Assembly (NCBI GenBank): GCA_018296165.2
Contig: JACKQL020000004.1
Coordinates: 372,001-436,000 of the forward strand
From: Termitomyces sp. T153
Lineage: Eukaryota; Basidiomycota; Agaricomycetes; Agaricales; Lyophyllaceae
Direction: 5' to 3'
DNA: 64,000 bases
Shown here: positions 1-11,644 of the stretch, one piece after another
Numbering within the stretch: the first letter of the stretch is position 1
Layout: each line of letters begins with the position of its first letter
Notes under the pieces: generated by a model
The model's database searches: none
What the model was told of the DNA's origin: nothing
The model's input: the letters and a program-made list of their open reading frames with translations, nothing else
Position numbers and translations under genes: made by a program

Positions 1-860
1 TTACTTTCCAGCTCAAGAGCTCACAAGTAGCCTTTGCTACATTGTATTTATAGGGCATTGCTTTCAAGCACTACATAGCACTGCTCTGGTTCAATTCCAA
101 CAACCCCATGCTCTCTAATTGGCTCACTTTCACCCAGGAATTCTCCAGTAAGTTTGGTGTCTTTGACACTGTAGCAGAAGTGGAGGAGAACCTCTTCAAA
201 CTCCAGATGTGTGATAACAAATATTTCACAACCTTCATTGTATGGTTCAAACAGGAGGCCTAAAAAACAGGATGAAACTACAATGCCCTCCAATTTGCAC
301 TCTGCTGCATCCTGCCTCAACATATCAAGGACATCCTCTGCCTTGCATCTAAGAAAACTATGTACAATGGGTACAAGGTGCTCATTACACAGGTTGATTA
401 ATGCTACTAGGAAGATCAGAGAAAAAACACAGCACTATGGACCACATAGAACACCTCTGGCAACACCAACTGGCAGGCTGGAGCAACCAATGGCAACTGA
501 CCCTTAGTCCCCACCAACTCTGCACCCTGTTTCCCTCAAGGCTGAGGACCTCCCAGTGCCAATTGACCCCTGAGACCCTGCCTACCTGTTCCACTTGATG
601 CTGCCAATCTCTATAAAGCTTCAGAGCCCCTGGATACCAACTCTGACAACTCCTAGGACCTCAACAATGCTCCAGACTCCACTGACAATCAAGAGGCCCT
701 ATGGACAAATAAGATTTGGAACAGACCTTGGATTAACATACCAGAGGAGACTCAGGAGAAGCAATGGAAGGAGAGCACATGCATCCTATGTGGTGAGCAG
801 GGACATTTCATTGGTAGTTGCCCTAAATGCCAGGTGATGGGGCATGCTGTATGGACTATC
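1..860 (+). pseudogene. Gypsy-1 gag remnant with CCHC zinc knuckle
   Basis: A Retrotrans_gag-like stretch can be read between about 50 and 265 (fragments such as NWLTFTQEFSSKFG and FTTFIVWFKQEA), where Gypsy gag proteins form the capsid. Stops and frame changes follow. A nucleocapsid knuckle C-x2-C-x4-H-x4-C lies at 780-821 (CILCGEQGHFIGSC), followed by CPKCQVMGHAVW, which resembles a second partial knuckle. The start of the protein is outside the window. The class is recognised from domain order and motif; the exact family is not. Confidence 0.8.
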
Positions 861-1479
861 AACAAAGAAGACTGCCACTACCAGTTTATAGAAAACAAGT
901 CAGCATTTTAAGTCTCAAAGATGCACTAGACTGTGGATCAGACCCCAATGTCTTCTCTGCTCTAGCCATACTCCTCTGTGCAATAGTACTCTCTCTGGAC
1001 AACTTTCTAGCACACCTCCTCTCCCACTCCTCCTCTGCACCAACCTCCCCTTCTCTGCCAACTCTGTCCCTGCTCTGGTCAACAGTGGCACCACTGACAA
1101 CTTTATCAATGAATTCTTGGCAGTACTCACTCCCCAACACCTATGACATCTCCCCACTCCAATCCTCCTCAAGTTCTTTGACGGTGATCCTACCTTTACT
1201 GGAGACATTATGCACTGTATGGAGACAACTGTGACCTTTGCCAATGGACAGTGTCAGGACCTCCAATTACTAGTCACCAACCTACACATCTATGTCTCTG
1301 TCATCTTAGGTTTTTCATGGCTCTACTCCACCAATCTCTGCATCAACTGGCCCAGCCTCACCCTCCACCTTGACTGGGATAGCCCAACCAACTCCAGACC
1401 AGTCCCCTTTGATGTCTCATCCCCCTCCAACTCCAAAGGTATGACTAATGTCCCCTGGACTCCTCCACAGCTCTGCTCA

Positions 1480-1773
1480 AAGTCTGCACAATGGTTCATC
1501 ATCAACATCTGGCTCAATGGCTCTCCAATGGTCCTCCCTGCCCTTGTCAACAGTGGTGCCTCTGGCAGCTTCATCAGCAACCAGCTTGACCTCCACCACA
1601 ATGACCTTGACAAACCACTTGAGCTCCAACTCTTTGATGGAGGCCCCACCTCAACTAGAATCACTCAATACTATGACAGTGCCCTTATCCTTGATAACAA
1701 TTTAAGGTTCCAGGTCTGGCTTCCTGTCACCCAACTCCCCCCATCAACTCTGATTATGCTTGGACTCCCATGA
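1480..1773 (+). pseudogene. Gypsy-1 aspartic protease remnant, catalytic Asp changed
   Basis: The frame reads INIWLNGSPMVLPALVNSGA, followed by SGSFISNQL, the usual layout of a retropepsin: substrate strand, then LVDSGA, then SFI. The catalytic Asp codon is AAC (Asn) at 1549-1551 after GTC. The expected GTC-GAC has a CpG across the codon boundary, so a G to A change there explains the loss. A hydrophobic stretch (TLIMLGLP, about 1750) matches the usual 'ILG' end of the domain, after which a TGA stops the frame. Confidence 0.82.
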
Positions 1774-2289
1774 CTGCAGGACATCAACCCTAACATCAAC
1801 TGGAGAAACCTCACCATGCAATTCCCTGGCTCCAAAGCAAGCTTAGCAGCCTCCATCCCCCTTTGCATCCAGTCCACCTCAGACTCTGATGTCCCTGACC
1901 TCAATGCCAGCACCCCTGGAGTAACCCAAAGCCCCTCAACCCTCAAGGACAACCAAGGAAGGGAAGAAAATATGCCTCCAACCTGATCCTCCTTAACCAA
2001 AACTCGACAGCTCCCCCTCAACATACCCTGGAATTGATACAAAGGCCCACTGTACTTCAACCCACAATGCCAGACCCCTCCAGACAGCCCTGCCACAACT
2101 CCAGACTCAGCCACTGCCTTACCCACTCCCATCTATCCCAAAGCCTGCAACATCAAAATCATTGGTGCCATTCTCTTTGCATGCATTTTACAAGACAGTA
2201 CCCCTGCCTTCCAACTACAAATCACACCAGCCCTACCAGAAGAATACCTCTGCACAGGAACCACTCCACTGGAACAAAAAACAGAGGAA

Positions 2290-3000
2290 CAAATTCTACT
2301 TAAAGTAGTTCCCCCAGAATATCATGAATTTGCTGATGTATTCTCTGAAGGGAGTGCAAAAGAACTTCTCCTGCATCACTCCTACAATCATAAGATTGAT
2401 CTCAAAGAAGGCACTTCTCCCCTGTTTAGCAAGATCTACAATATGTCCAAAATGGAACTCCAGGCCTTGAAGGACTGCCTCAATGACATGCTTGGCAAAG
2501 GCTTCATATGCCTGTTGATCTCCACTGCTGGCACCCTGGTCCTGTTTGCTAAGAAGAAGGATGGGTCTCTCCAACTCTGTGTTAATTACTGGGGACTCAA
2601 CACTCAACAAAGTCACCAAAAAGAGCTGGTATCCCCTCCCCTTGATTGGAGACCTTGTTGACTGCTTCTGCAGTGCTAAGATCTATACAAAAATAGACCT
2701 CTGCTCTGGCTACAACAATGTCTGGATTGCTCTGGGACATGAATGGAAGACTGCCTTCTGCACCCACTATGGCCTCTTTAAGTATCTGGTGATGCCCTTT
2801 AGAATGACTAACTCCTCTGCCACTTTCCAGTACTTCATGAACAATATCTTCCATGACATGAACAATGTCTTTTTTATTGTGTACCTGAATGACATTCTGA
2901 TCTACTTGAACTCACTGGAGGAACATCCAGAGCATGTCTGCCATGTCCTCAAATGACTCTGGGAATACCACCTTCACACTAAATCTGAGAAATGTTCTTT
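2290..3000 (+). pseudogene. Gypsy-1 reverse transcriptase remnant
   Basis: Two overlapping frames carry the fingers and palm of a Gypsy RT. The first contains [20 protein letters not shown] (about 2539-2598). After a frame change near 2600 the second reads [34 protein letters not shown] and [10 protein letters not shown]. The first catalytic Asp (KIDL) is kept. In the YxDD box the first Asp is Asn (AAT, 2888-2890), so the enzyme would be dead even with the frames restored. Here the preceding codon is CTG, so a CpG change does not explain it. Confidence 0.9.
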
Positions 3001-3740
3001 CCACACCATGAAGGTCAAATACCTCAGAGTTATTTGTCACTCCCAACAGCATACACATAGACCCAGCCAAGGTTAAAGCCATCCTCAACCAGCCCCCACC
3101 CCAGAATGTCAAAGAGCTACAGTTGTTCCTGGGGTTTGCTAACTTTCATTGCTAATTCATCAACAACTACTCCAGAATTACCAAACCCCTCAATTGACTC
3201 ATGCAGAAGGACACCCCTTGGGACTGGGACAGCAAGTGCCAAAGTGCATTGCTCCTCCTCAAGAAAGCCTTCACCTCTGCTCCAATCCTCCACCATTTTG
3301 ACTCCTCCCTACCAATCATGCTTGAATGTGATGCCTCTGACTATGCCATTGCCAGAATACTCTTCCAATCAGACTCTAAAGGCAAGGATCTCTGCCCCAT
3401 TGCCTTCTACACCTGCTTGATAATCCCCAGAGCTCAACTATGACATCTATGACAAAGAACTCCTCACTATTGTCAAAGCCTTCCACCAGTGGAGGGCCTA
3501 CCTTGAAGGATCTCCACACCACATCCAAGTCTACTCCAACCATAACAATCTACAATACTTCACAACCACAAAACAGCTCAGCCACTGCCAAGCTTGCTGG
3601 TCCAAAACCCTCTCAGGGTACAACTTTACCATCCCCTATTGCCCTGAACAACTTGGTGCAAAGCCCAACACCCTCACTCAGAGGTCCAATGTATATCCAA
3701 AGAAGTCATTTGAGGCTGAGCAGAATGTGTTCAACCATTG
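3000..3740 (+). pseudogene. Gypsy-1 RT connection and RNase H remnant
   Basis: After the RT thumb (ELQLFLGF-like reading near 3115), an RNase H domain is recognisable: LECDASDYAIARILFQSDSK (about 3321-3380) with the first catalytic Asp, then IYDKELLTIVKAFHQWRAYL near 3450-3510, and HNNLQYFTTTKQL near 3541-3580. Frames shift between these blocks. In LTR retrotransposons this domain removes the RNA template and tRNA primer. Confidence 0.82.
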
Positions 3741-3984
3741 AGTGGTAATCCTCCCTGAGCATTTGCATGCCATGCTGATGATGAATGAAGAAAGGATCCT
3801 CCACCAAATCAGAAACACACCCCTGGACTCCTTTTTCACTCAGCACAACTCCTGCAACAACTCTGCCAACAAGTCAACTGCCAACAGCCCCTTCACACTA
3901 TCTCCAGACCACCACCTCCTACTCTGGAGTGGACAAATCTATGCTCTGGACCACAAGTCCATTCACTTCAACATACTCTGATAG

Positions 3985-4684
3985 AACCACAATCACAAGC
4001 TTTAAGGACATCCAGGAATTCATAAGACTCTCCAACTCATTTCTAGGACTTACTTTTGGCCAGGACTGAAGAAGGATGTCACACAATACATGAGGGCCTG
4101 TAAACTGTGCCTCTGGGCCAAAGTACCCCACTACCCTCACAGCCTGCTGAAGCTCCTCCCTGTTGGTTGCCACCCCTGGTCCTCAATATCAATGGACCAC
4201 ATTGTCAAACTCCCTGACTCCAAAGGCTTCAATGCAATCCTTGTAGTCATCTGTTGCCTCACCAAGCAAGCTCTCTTCATCCCCTGCCACACCACTGACA
4301 ATGCTTCAGAGTTTGCCAAACTATTCCTCAAACATGTATTCTCCAAGCATGGACTTCCAAACAACATCATCTCTGACCATAGCCCTCTTTTTATCTCCTG
4401 CTTTTGGCAGTCACTATGCAAAGCCCTCAAAATTAAGACCAACCTATTGGCTGCCTATTATCCAGAGACTGATGGGCAAACAGAATGAGGAAACCAGATG
4501 TTGGAACAGTATTTCTGCCTCTATGTTAACTATCTACAGAACAACTGGTGTGCAGAGCTTTCTCTCACTGAGTTTAATTACAACAACATGCCTCACTTTG
4601 CCACCAGAGTTTCCCCTTTTTATGCCAACAAAGGCTACAACCCCCAACTCACTTTATCCCTCAAGGATATCCCCTCCCACATAG
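3985..4684 (+). pseudogene. Gypsy-1 integrase remnant, truncated by an LTR
   Basis: A zinc-binding end (MRACKLCLWAKVPHYPH, about 4090) is followed by the core: SISMDHIVKLPDSKGFNAI with the first catalytic Asp, IISDHSPLFISCFW with the second, and AYYPETDGQTE with the catalytic Glu region (about 4186-4488). A TGA follows at 4486. The reading continues as LEQYFCLYVNYLQNNW and TEFNYNNMPHFATRVSPFYA. The coding sequence is cut at 4684 by the Gypsy-2a LTR, and the C-terminal part was not found downstream. Confidence 0.88.
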
Positions 4685-5070
4685 TGTCAGGGGACTTCCA
4701 TTTCTGACCTCTGCTTTCCATTTCTGACCTCTGCAACTCATTCCAGCACCTCTGCAGCTTGTTTGACTTCTCTGGGGCTCTTTCCAGAACCCTGGAGATC
4801 TCCAAAGAACTGCAGAGTTCTCTATATTACCTCAGCAATCATTGCTCTAGGTTTAGGAGTAGCTCTAGTCATCTGTACAGTAGTTCCCACACCTCCACCA
4901 CCCACTGATGTGCCACACCAAGCAGTGGGAATCCTTAGACTTGTTCTCTTCAGATTCCTCTCTGCTAAGTGATTAGTTACTGATTGTATTGTTGCCCACT
5001 CTGCTCATATACTTTGGATTCTCCTCTGCTAGCTGCATGACTCTGATTCACTGCAGAGGTTGCCCTTACA
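4685..5070 (+). repeat. 5' LTR of Gypsy-2a
   Basis: The LTR begins TGTCAGGGGA and ends TTGCCCTTACA, a TG...CA pair, 386 bp. The boundaries are set by comparison with the two LTRs of Gypsy-2b and by its abrupt start inside Gypsy-1 integrase. A 19-base segment TTTCCATTTCTGACCTCTG is partly doubled at 4699-4735, which makes this copy longer than those of Gypsy-2b (366 and 340 bp). Confidence 0.85.
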
Positions 5071-5179
5071 GCAGAACAAGTCTCCTAAAACTGGTCTGGA
5101 AGCCCCTTGCAGCTGCAAGGAACCTCCGAGGTGCTACCTGTTGCCTCCCCACCAGGATTCAGCACTGTGGAGTTTGATG

Positions 5180-6378
5180 TCTCAGCCTGCCAATCCAGAC
5201 ACACCCTCAGAGGCCCCAGCCACACAGGACAAAGCCTGGACTTGTCTGCTACACTTAGAAACCCAGGTGCAATTAATGCAATCATCTCTCACCCACCATA
5301 CTACCAAACTCTCCACCCTCCATCAGACAACAGATCTTATCTCCCAATCACTCCAGGCATTGCTCAAACACCTGAGTCCTGACTCCACTCTTTCTGTGGC
5401 TGCAAAACTAGCCCCACCCACATCTGCACCCATCTCTGCAGCTCTAGTGACCTTTCAGCCACAGATTCCACATCCTGCGCTACCAGATGCATATGATGGT
5501 GCTTGCTCCAGTGGGGAGCAATTTCTGCAGTCCTGCCTCACCTCTATCCACCTCAGCAGGGATGCCTTTGACACCAATGTGTTGAAAATAGCCTGGGTGC
5601 TATTATACATGAAGACTGGACATGCCTCTACTTATGCATTGTGAGTCTTCTGTTGCCCTGGAGGTGTTGGAAGCTTTCCAGACTGGGCTGCCTTTGAAAA
5701 GGACTTCTATGCAGAGTTTTTCCTATTAGACCCCACCAAGATAGTGGCCTTGACGCTGCATGATAGGGAGCAGTATGGACAAGAAAAGCATATGCTGAAT
5801 GAGTACATTGACTCGTTCCAGGCCCTGGTTGAACAGGCCACCTACCCTGATGGCCTCCAACTATGCCTCACTTTCTGGGATGGCTTGCACCTCACACTGG
5901 TAATGTGGCAAAGGGTTGCCCCAACAATGAAAAGATTGCATTGTGGTACAAGATAGCCTGGAACCAATGGCAACTCATGGAAATCTGGAGGGAGCTCTGC
6001 CACCCCTATTCCATGTTATGCCCTGCTCCAAGCAACAATTTCTGCCACCCCACACCTGCTCATCCAAGGCCAGCCCTTACTCTGGCCATCCCCATAGCAT
6101 GCCCCCTGCCGGGGATCCCCATGGATGTGGATGCTACCTGGCAGCTCTGCACTGCCCTGCCATTGTGCCAGAGATGCCAGAAGCCAGGGCACTTTGCATG
6201 GCACTGCCTTCTGGGCTTGGAAGTATGCTACCTTTCCACAGTGGAGCAGAAAGAACTCCTCCTGCAGCTGTTAGCTGCAAAGGACACTGCCAGAGCTCTA
6301 TTGCTGAATGAGCCAGAGTTGATCCCAAAAGAGATCAGTGCATGCACCTCACCTCCAGAGCTGGAGAGGGATTTTTAA
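5180..6378 (+). pseudogene. Gypsy-2a gag with zinc knuckle, frameshifted
   Basis: The start is taken as the ATG near 5180 (MSQPANPDTPSEAPATQDKA), matching the start in Gypsy-2b. A helix-rich section with LHLETQVQLMQSSLTHHTTK and LISQSLQALLKHLSPDS is coiled-coil-like. The capsid part reads SCLTSIHLSRDAFDTNVLKI, then HDREQYGQEKHMLNEYIDSF after a stop and frame break near 5641. The nucleocapsid knuckle C-x2-C-x4-H-x4-C lies at 6166-6207 (CQRCQKPGHFAWHC). Gypsy-2b has lost this knuckle by deletion. Confidence 0.85.
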
Positions 6379-6610
6379 TTGAGCAACAGATGAGGTGTAT
6401 GCCTTTGTTGCTAGGTGCTAACAGGTTCTCATGTTTGTCAATAGAAAATGAAACTGCCTTTTCTGATGCCCTTCATTCTGAGACAAAAGAACCTCAATGC
6501 TCCCCTCCAGATGTACAGATACTAACTCCAGAGCCCCCACTGAGCTTCCTGACACCTCCAAAGGTCTGTCAGTGTGGTCCTGCTTGGGCATGTTGGATGC
6601 CCTGACAGTA

Positions 6611-7274
6611 TGTGATGGCCTCTGGCTCATCCACCAACTCCCTGCATCTTGATGTGGAGATTGAGACAACAGACACTCAGCAGACTCACAGAGTCACAGC
6701 TCTTCTAGACAGCAGAGCAACAGGGCTGTTTCTGGACTCAGAGTTCATCAAATGCCATGGCCTGACCACGCAGCCCCTTCCCAAGCCCATTCCTGTCTAC
6801 AACATCAATGGAATGCCTAACAAAGCAGGTGCCATCAACTCCATGGTTGACCTGGTCTTCTGGTATCAGAATCATGCAGAGCATGCCATGTTCACTGTCA
6901 CCAGCTTAGGAATGCAGAACATGATCCTTAGTTTCACATGGCTCCATGAGCACAACCCCAAGGTCAATTGGACCAAAGAAGAGGTAACCATGAGCAGGTG
7001 CCCCTGGAAGTGCTCTGCCTGCACCACAGAGGACAGGGCAGAGTGCTGGACCCAAGTTTGGGAGCATGCAGCCATCTGTGCATGTCATGCCGGCCCTCTC
7101 CCCTTCACAGATCTAGACCTTCTGGATCCCCCACCTCTGGCATTCCCTCATAGAGAGGCCCTCTATAAGGACAACTGGAGCAATGGTGGAGCCCCAGAGG
7201 AGGAGCAAAGAGGAGAGTTTGGTGGCACATGCAAGCTGGAGTTCCTGAATGAAGTGGTAGAAGTGGGGGATTGA
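6611..7274 (+). pseudogene. Gypsy-2a aspartic protease region
   Basis: A long open frame begins MMASGSSTNSLHLDVEIETT and contains VTALLDSRATGLFLDSEFIK, the retropepsin active-site loop. The motif D-S-G is D-S-R here (AGA at 6714-6716). The preceding codon is AGC, so a CpG to CpA change of GGA gives exactly this. Gypsy-2b keeps DSGA. The frame continues through MILSFTWLHEHNPKVNWTKE, the protease end and linker, to a TGA at 7272-7274. Confidence 0.85.
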
Positions 7275-7373
7275 ATCTATGCTACCACTGTACACTCACT
7301 GTCTTCTGTCATGGAGATCTGGGCTAGCCAGACCAAGTCCCAATGACTGGCTCAGGCATTCACTGCTAACACC

Positions 7374-7714
7374 GTGCCCCGAGAGTTCTGGGATGTGGTA
7401 CCCCCCTACCTTCATGCATTTGAGGATGTGTTCTCCAAAGCCTTGTTTGACTTGCTTCTGGAGCACAAGAGGTGGGACCATGCCATCAAACTGCTGCCAG
7501 ACTCTGCACCCTCCAGCTGTAAGATCTACCTGCTCATGCCCAGAAAGCAGGACAAGCTCAATGCATTCCTGCAGGAGAACCTGGACTCTGGTTGTATCTG
7601 CCCATCCAAGTCTCTGATGGCTTCTCCAGTCTTTTTCATCAAGAAGAAGGATAGTTCACTCCAACTGGTCCAGGACTACATACTCAATGCCATGACAGTG
7701 AAGAACCATTACCC
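7374..7714 (+). pseudogene. Gypsy-2a reverse transcriptase, N-terminal part only
   Basis: The frame reads HAFEDVFSKALFDLLLEHKR, SKSLMASPVFFIKKKDSSLQ and LNAMTVKNHYP, matching the same positions of Gypsy-2b. Homology stops after the YP of the RT fingers (7714). The ATG at 7374 is internal to pol, not a true start. The open frame runs on into foreign DIRS-type sequence until 7859. Confidence 0.87.
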
Positions 7715-8445
7715 AACATTCCAGCTGCCTTTAAAAGTCACAGGGCCAGATATCACAATCAGGTTCTTGGACTTAGAACTCAGTTCAATCACTATGGAAG
7801 TCCATCTTCCTCATAACAAGCCCAAATACTTGAGAGAGTTCATCTCTGATAGGGTCTAATGCCATAGTTGGAGGAACTCACAGGCTTCTTCCAGTTTACA
7901 TTCCAAGTTATTCCTACTGCTCATGCATTCCTCTGTGGCCTCTACAGCTTTGTTGCAAGCTTTCCATCCACTCTGTTTACTCACTACTACCTCTCCAAGT
8001 CTGTCTGCCAGGATATCCAATAGTGGCACTCAATTGCACCTACCTGGAATGGGGTCCACATCTTTCACTCTGACAGATGCCAAGTTTATGTATTTATAGA
8101 TGCCAGCAGTTTGAAATGCTTGGGCAGCCATCTATGTAATAAGTAGTTCTCAGCATGCTGCCCCTGCTGCCTTCAGCTGGAGCATATCCAAGTCAAAGAA
8201 ATGTTTTCCATCATCTATGCAGTTCTCTGCTAGGAAGATAAATTCCATGGGTTGCATGTCATAGTTCATGTTGATAACAAAGCAATCTTCAATGCAATTT
8301 GATATGAAATCAATAAAGTCTGCACCTACCATGAAACTCATAGAAAACTTGATAGCCCTAGCTTGCCAACTCAACTTCTCTTTTTTTTTCAATTGCTGAC
8401 ACTGCATCTCACTATTTCTTTTCACTGTCATGATGGCACTTACCT
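7715..8445 (+). pseudogene. DIRS-type (tyrosine-recombinase) retrotransposon RT/RNase H fragment
   Basis: The reading IRFLDLELSSITMEVHLP is followed by KPKYLREFIS, and after frame changes by text resembling 'LRELQELTGFLQFASQVIP'. This is the RT C-terminus typical of DIRS-like fungal elements rather than Gypsy. An RNase H-like block follows: HIQVKEMFSIIYAV, then HGLHVIVHVDNKAIFNAI at about 8180-8310, with stops in between. It ends in a poly-T tract near 8382. The class is inferred from remembered family patterns; a profile search would decide. A tyrosine recombinase piece (12198-12352 plus 19684-20010) may be the other end of the same element. Confidence 0.6.
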
Positions 8446-9330
8446 TCTACAAGGAAGGAAAAGCCAAAAGTATGGGGGGAAGTGCTTACCCTAATATACC
8501 CAATCATGCTGAAAAATGTAAGCATAAAAAGGGCCAAAAACTATAGGCTAAGGGAAGTACTTACCATAGTTCAAGTGCCAATATAAACCCCAATGGACAC
8601 AAGCCACCAGCATGAGCTAGAGAGAAAGAAATCAATGAGATCTCAACACTTCAATGATCAAAATCAATCATTACTGACAGCCAAGGCTCACTTAATGGGT
8701 GGCAGTGCCAGCTTGGGCCACTTCTTAACCAACACCAAGAGGTCACTCCCCACCCTCCCCAGCTTGACAACCTCCCCTCCCTCCCTCAAATTGATGCACA
8801 AACTACCCTTGATTGGACCTAGAGGAGAGAGCAAGGTTAGCAAGGTAAAAAGGGAGAAAAAGGAAAGAAAACAGGTCAGGAAATGGGGGCTGCATCTGTG
8901 CCAAGTATGCTGGGCCACAAAAATTGTTGGCATTGGTCAAATGAGAGGCCAGAATGATGACCAAAGCACACACAGAGTACTGTGGTCCATGTGCAAGTAG
9001 GGCAGTATAAAAGGGAGGGGGGATTTCAAGACCATCAAGCAATGTTCAGCATGCAGCTCAGAATCCCCATGGAGCAGATTACCAAGGCTTATAATGTGAA
9101 CCAAGCTTCAATTGAGGTTTTATTTGATTAATTGAACCTATCTATTTGTTTGAACCTTTGTTTTACACTTGAACTTAAATCAATTTTAGATCAATCTGCT
9201 ATTGCATTATAACAGTATGATTCTAAAGTGTGTATCAAGCCTCCAAACTTGCTGAGTTGATGCAGTTGTATTAAGTCACTATTTTGCATCATCTGAAGCC
9301 TACTGCAAGGGGTTCATTTACACTTTTAGA
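8446..9330 (+). repeat. Probable LTR/promoter region of Gypsy-5
   Basis: No coding potential is recognised. A TATA-like GTATAAAAGGG lies at about 9004. The segment 9203-9254 (CTATTGCATTATAAC... to CTTGCTGAGT) recurs with few differences at 12140-12197, on the far side of the gag remnant and tandem array. That is the layout expected for the ends of two LTRs. The left LTR border is not determined. Confidence 0.5.
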
Positions 9331-9530
9331 ACACACTTTTGGGTCTCCTTTCTTGGAGTCCATTTCAGAGACTATGTCATTAGTTTTGCTCCACCAGGCT
9401 CTTGGCCAGGTTCACCTAAGGTTATTACACTAAAGGTTAAAAACTTGAGAGCTTCTCAAGCAAGGAAACAAAAGACTCATGCTAATAGCAAGGGTGCAGA
9501 GTCTCATTTGCCTGACCCAGATGCTCTACT

Positions 9531-11353
9531 ATGAAAATGAAAGTTTTGTCTTCAGAAGGTAGACAACTTTCACAACCTTCAAACCAAACCACTATACCAT
9601 CACCTACTTTACCTGTTGTCACCAAAATGAGTGAAACTGTGAAGCAAAAGATGCCCCTGTCTACAAGCAGTCATGCTCCAAATTTGTGCATACACAGCCA
9701 AGCAAAGTATTGTGCTTTTTGCAGAAAATAGACTCTGTTTGAGCATGTTGGGATCACCTCTGCTAAAGAGAAGAAAAAGAGGACTGTGGAGTATGTGGAT
9801 ACAGTCACAGAAAAAGAGTGGAGGGGTTTTGATTCCCTTGAGGATGGCAAGTCTTGGGATGACTTTGTCAAAGAACTCAAGAATCTATACCCTGAAGCTG
9901 TAGACAATGTTGGGCAGGTTTCCTATCTTGGTAGAATTTGCAGGGAATATGTATGACTAAGTCGAAGCAATGTGGCTGAAATTCACTCCCTCATCAGAAA
10001 GTTCAATGGAGAAGCAAAACTGCTGTCTAAGGTGCTCCATAATAGTACCTTATGCAGTGATTTACCCCTACTTTTGCAGATGTTATTGAGGACAAACTTT
10101 TAAGCAGGTATAGCCATTTCAAAGATCCTGCTAGGAACGGACATGAGGATGACCAATATGATCTCTCTGAAGTAATAACAGTAGTGACAGCCCTGGCAGG
10201 CAGAAAGTCTTTGCATTCAGACTGAATATTCAGTGGACACAGAGACTGTTGGTGCACAAGAGAGGATTAAAGAAGAGGAATCAGAAGAAGAATTGGCCCA
10301 CCTTCAAGATTCTATCTTGGCAATTGGCAAACAAGTCCAGGCAGTACAATCAGGGCAGGCAGAGTTGAAAACAGCCTTTCTAACTGCAAGGAATAATATT
10401 AGATTAGATGGAGCAGCTTCTGCTCTTCATTCCACTCTGGCTACATCCATAGCAGGAGCAAACTGCTTTTACTGTTGGAAACCAGGACATAGGATTGCTG
10501 AGTGTGAACACTTGAAGTCCCATATCCTAAAGGGATGGGTCATAGTAATAGAAGGAAGGCCTCAGCTGCCTAACAGGATGCCTGTGCCCAGAGACCCTTC
10601 AAACAAATCTCCCTGTGATAGAATCAATGCTCTCAATGACCAAGCCATGAACTTGCTTTTTGGTTGGACAGAGGAAGAGCCTGCAGACAACCAAGTCTTT
10701 TCCACTTATATGAATGCAGCTCATAATACCAGGGATGATTTGTTGGAAAAGATCAGTCAAAATGAGTCAGACAGGCTGACTGAGGTAGAAAGGAGCATAG
10801 CCAAAATGGGAGAACTGATGTAAGTGTTGATAAATACTAGGAACACAGCAAACCCCAATGAAGGGCAGCAGCCCAGCTCTAAGGATTTCTAGAGGGCTCA
10901 AGAAAGGTGCCAGGAAGAGAGACCACTTTAACAAGGGTACCTAAGGCACCTGAGAGACCAGCTCAAAACTCTTGGAGAACAAAATCAACTCTGCCAGTGC
11001 AGAACAATGTTGAATGAAAATTTAACTTACCTTTTGAAAAGGTACCAGCCCTCAATGGGGACAGGAAAAATCCAGTGCAGGCCACGGGAAAAGACCCTCT
11101 CCTTGGGAATAGAAAAGAGACAGAAAAGGCAATAGATAAAATATGGGGGACAGCTGTTCCACTGACAGCTGGAGAATTATGGGAGGTGGCACCTGACCTG
11201 AGAAATGCCATGGTACACAAGTTGACTCACAAGCAGACCCCAGGGTCTAGGCTTGCTAACTGTAGAGTCCCTAGGGCAGCTGTCCAGCAACAGGTAGTCA
11301 TGATAGAGGAGGAACCAATTCATGTCATTGTTAATAATGGTTTACAAATGTAA
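9531..11353 (+). pseudogene. Gypsy-5 gag, decayed, with CCHC knuckle
   Basis: Pieces of a long gag are readable. One at 9780-9955 (VEYVDTVTEKEWRGFDSLED, WDDFVKELKNLYPEA, YLGRICREYV) matches the gag pattern of agaric Gypsy elements. The next, 10233-10823, is acidic and helical with a CCHC knuckle at 10464-10505 (CFYCWKPGHRIAEC). The last, 11075-11353, contains VPLTAGELWEVAPDLRNAM. Stops and frame shifts separate them. No protease, RT or integrase follows; the reading ends at GLQM and a non-coding tandem array begins shortly after. This is therefore an internally deleted, non-autonomous copy. Confidence 0.78.
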
Positions 11354-11644
11354 GTGTGACTTTTGTTGGATTCAAGCAACAAATTGCTAACTTCTATGAA
11401 CTTCAGCACCTAATGTCTATAGCTGGACCATGCAGTATAGATATTCTTAATGGTTTACAAATGTAAGTGTGACAGTTTAAATAATTGCATGGTTAGTACT
11501 AACTTTTATAATTTTCAGCATCTCTAATATATACCAGTGGACATTGTAGTATTTTGTTAATAATGTAATATAGATACATGATTGGTTTATACATGAAATC
11601 TCAGTGTATTGAATTATAAGAGAAAAGCAACACTTGGTCAACAA
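11354..11644. other. Short non-coding stretch with a local duplication
   Basis: The string GGTTTACAAATGTAAGTGTGA occurs at about 11339 and again at about 11452, followed each time by a diverged copy of CTTCAGCACCTAATGTCTA-like sequence. It looks like a degenerate local duplication at the edge of the Gypsy-5 internal deletion. No gene is seen. Confidence 0.5.

Larger units (their letters stand above)
1..4684 (+). mobile_element. Gypsy-1: Ty3/Gypsy LTR retrotransposon, decayed, no LTR in window
   Basis: Remnants appear in Gypsy order: gag, CCHC knuckle, aspartic protease, reverse transcriptase, RNase H, integrase. Every domain is broken by stops and frame changes. The 5' end lies outside the window. 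The 3' end is cut inside integrase by the 5' LTR of Gypsy-2a, which begins TGTCAGGGGA at 4685. The CATAG just upstream would be its target duplication, but the second copy is not found because Gypsy-2a has lost its 3' end. No CG dinucleotide occurs before position 1182, so this is an old, strongly CpG-depleted copy. Confidence 0.9.
4685..7714 (+). mobile_element. Gypsy-2a: 5' part of a Gypsy element, truncated inside RT
   Basis: This is the same family as the complete minus-strand copy Gypsy-2b (42653-47947): same LTR ends, same gag and the same pol text. It holds a 5' LTR, gag, protease and the first part of RT. The match to Gypsy-2b breaks at about 7714, right after AAGAACCATTACCC, where sequence of a DIRS-type element begins. 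No RNase H, integrase, 3' LTR or second target duplication is seen. It is inserted in Gypsy-1 integrase. Confidence 0.88.
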
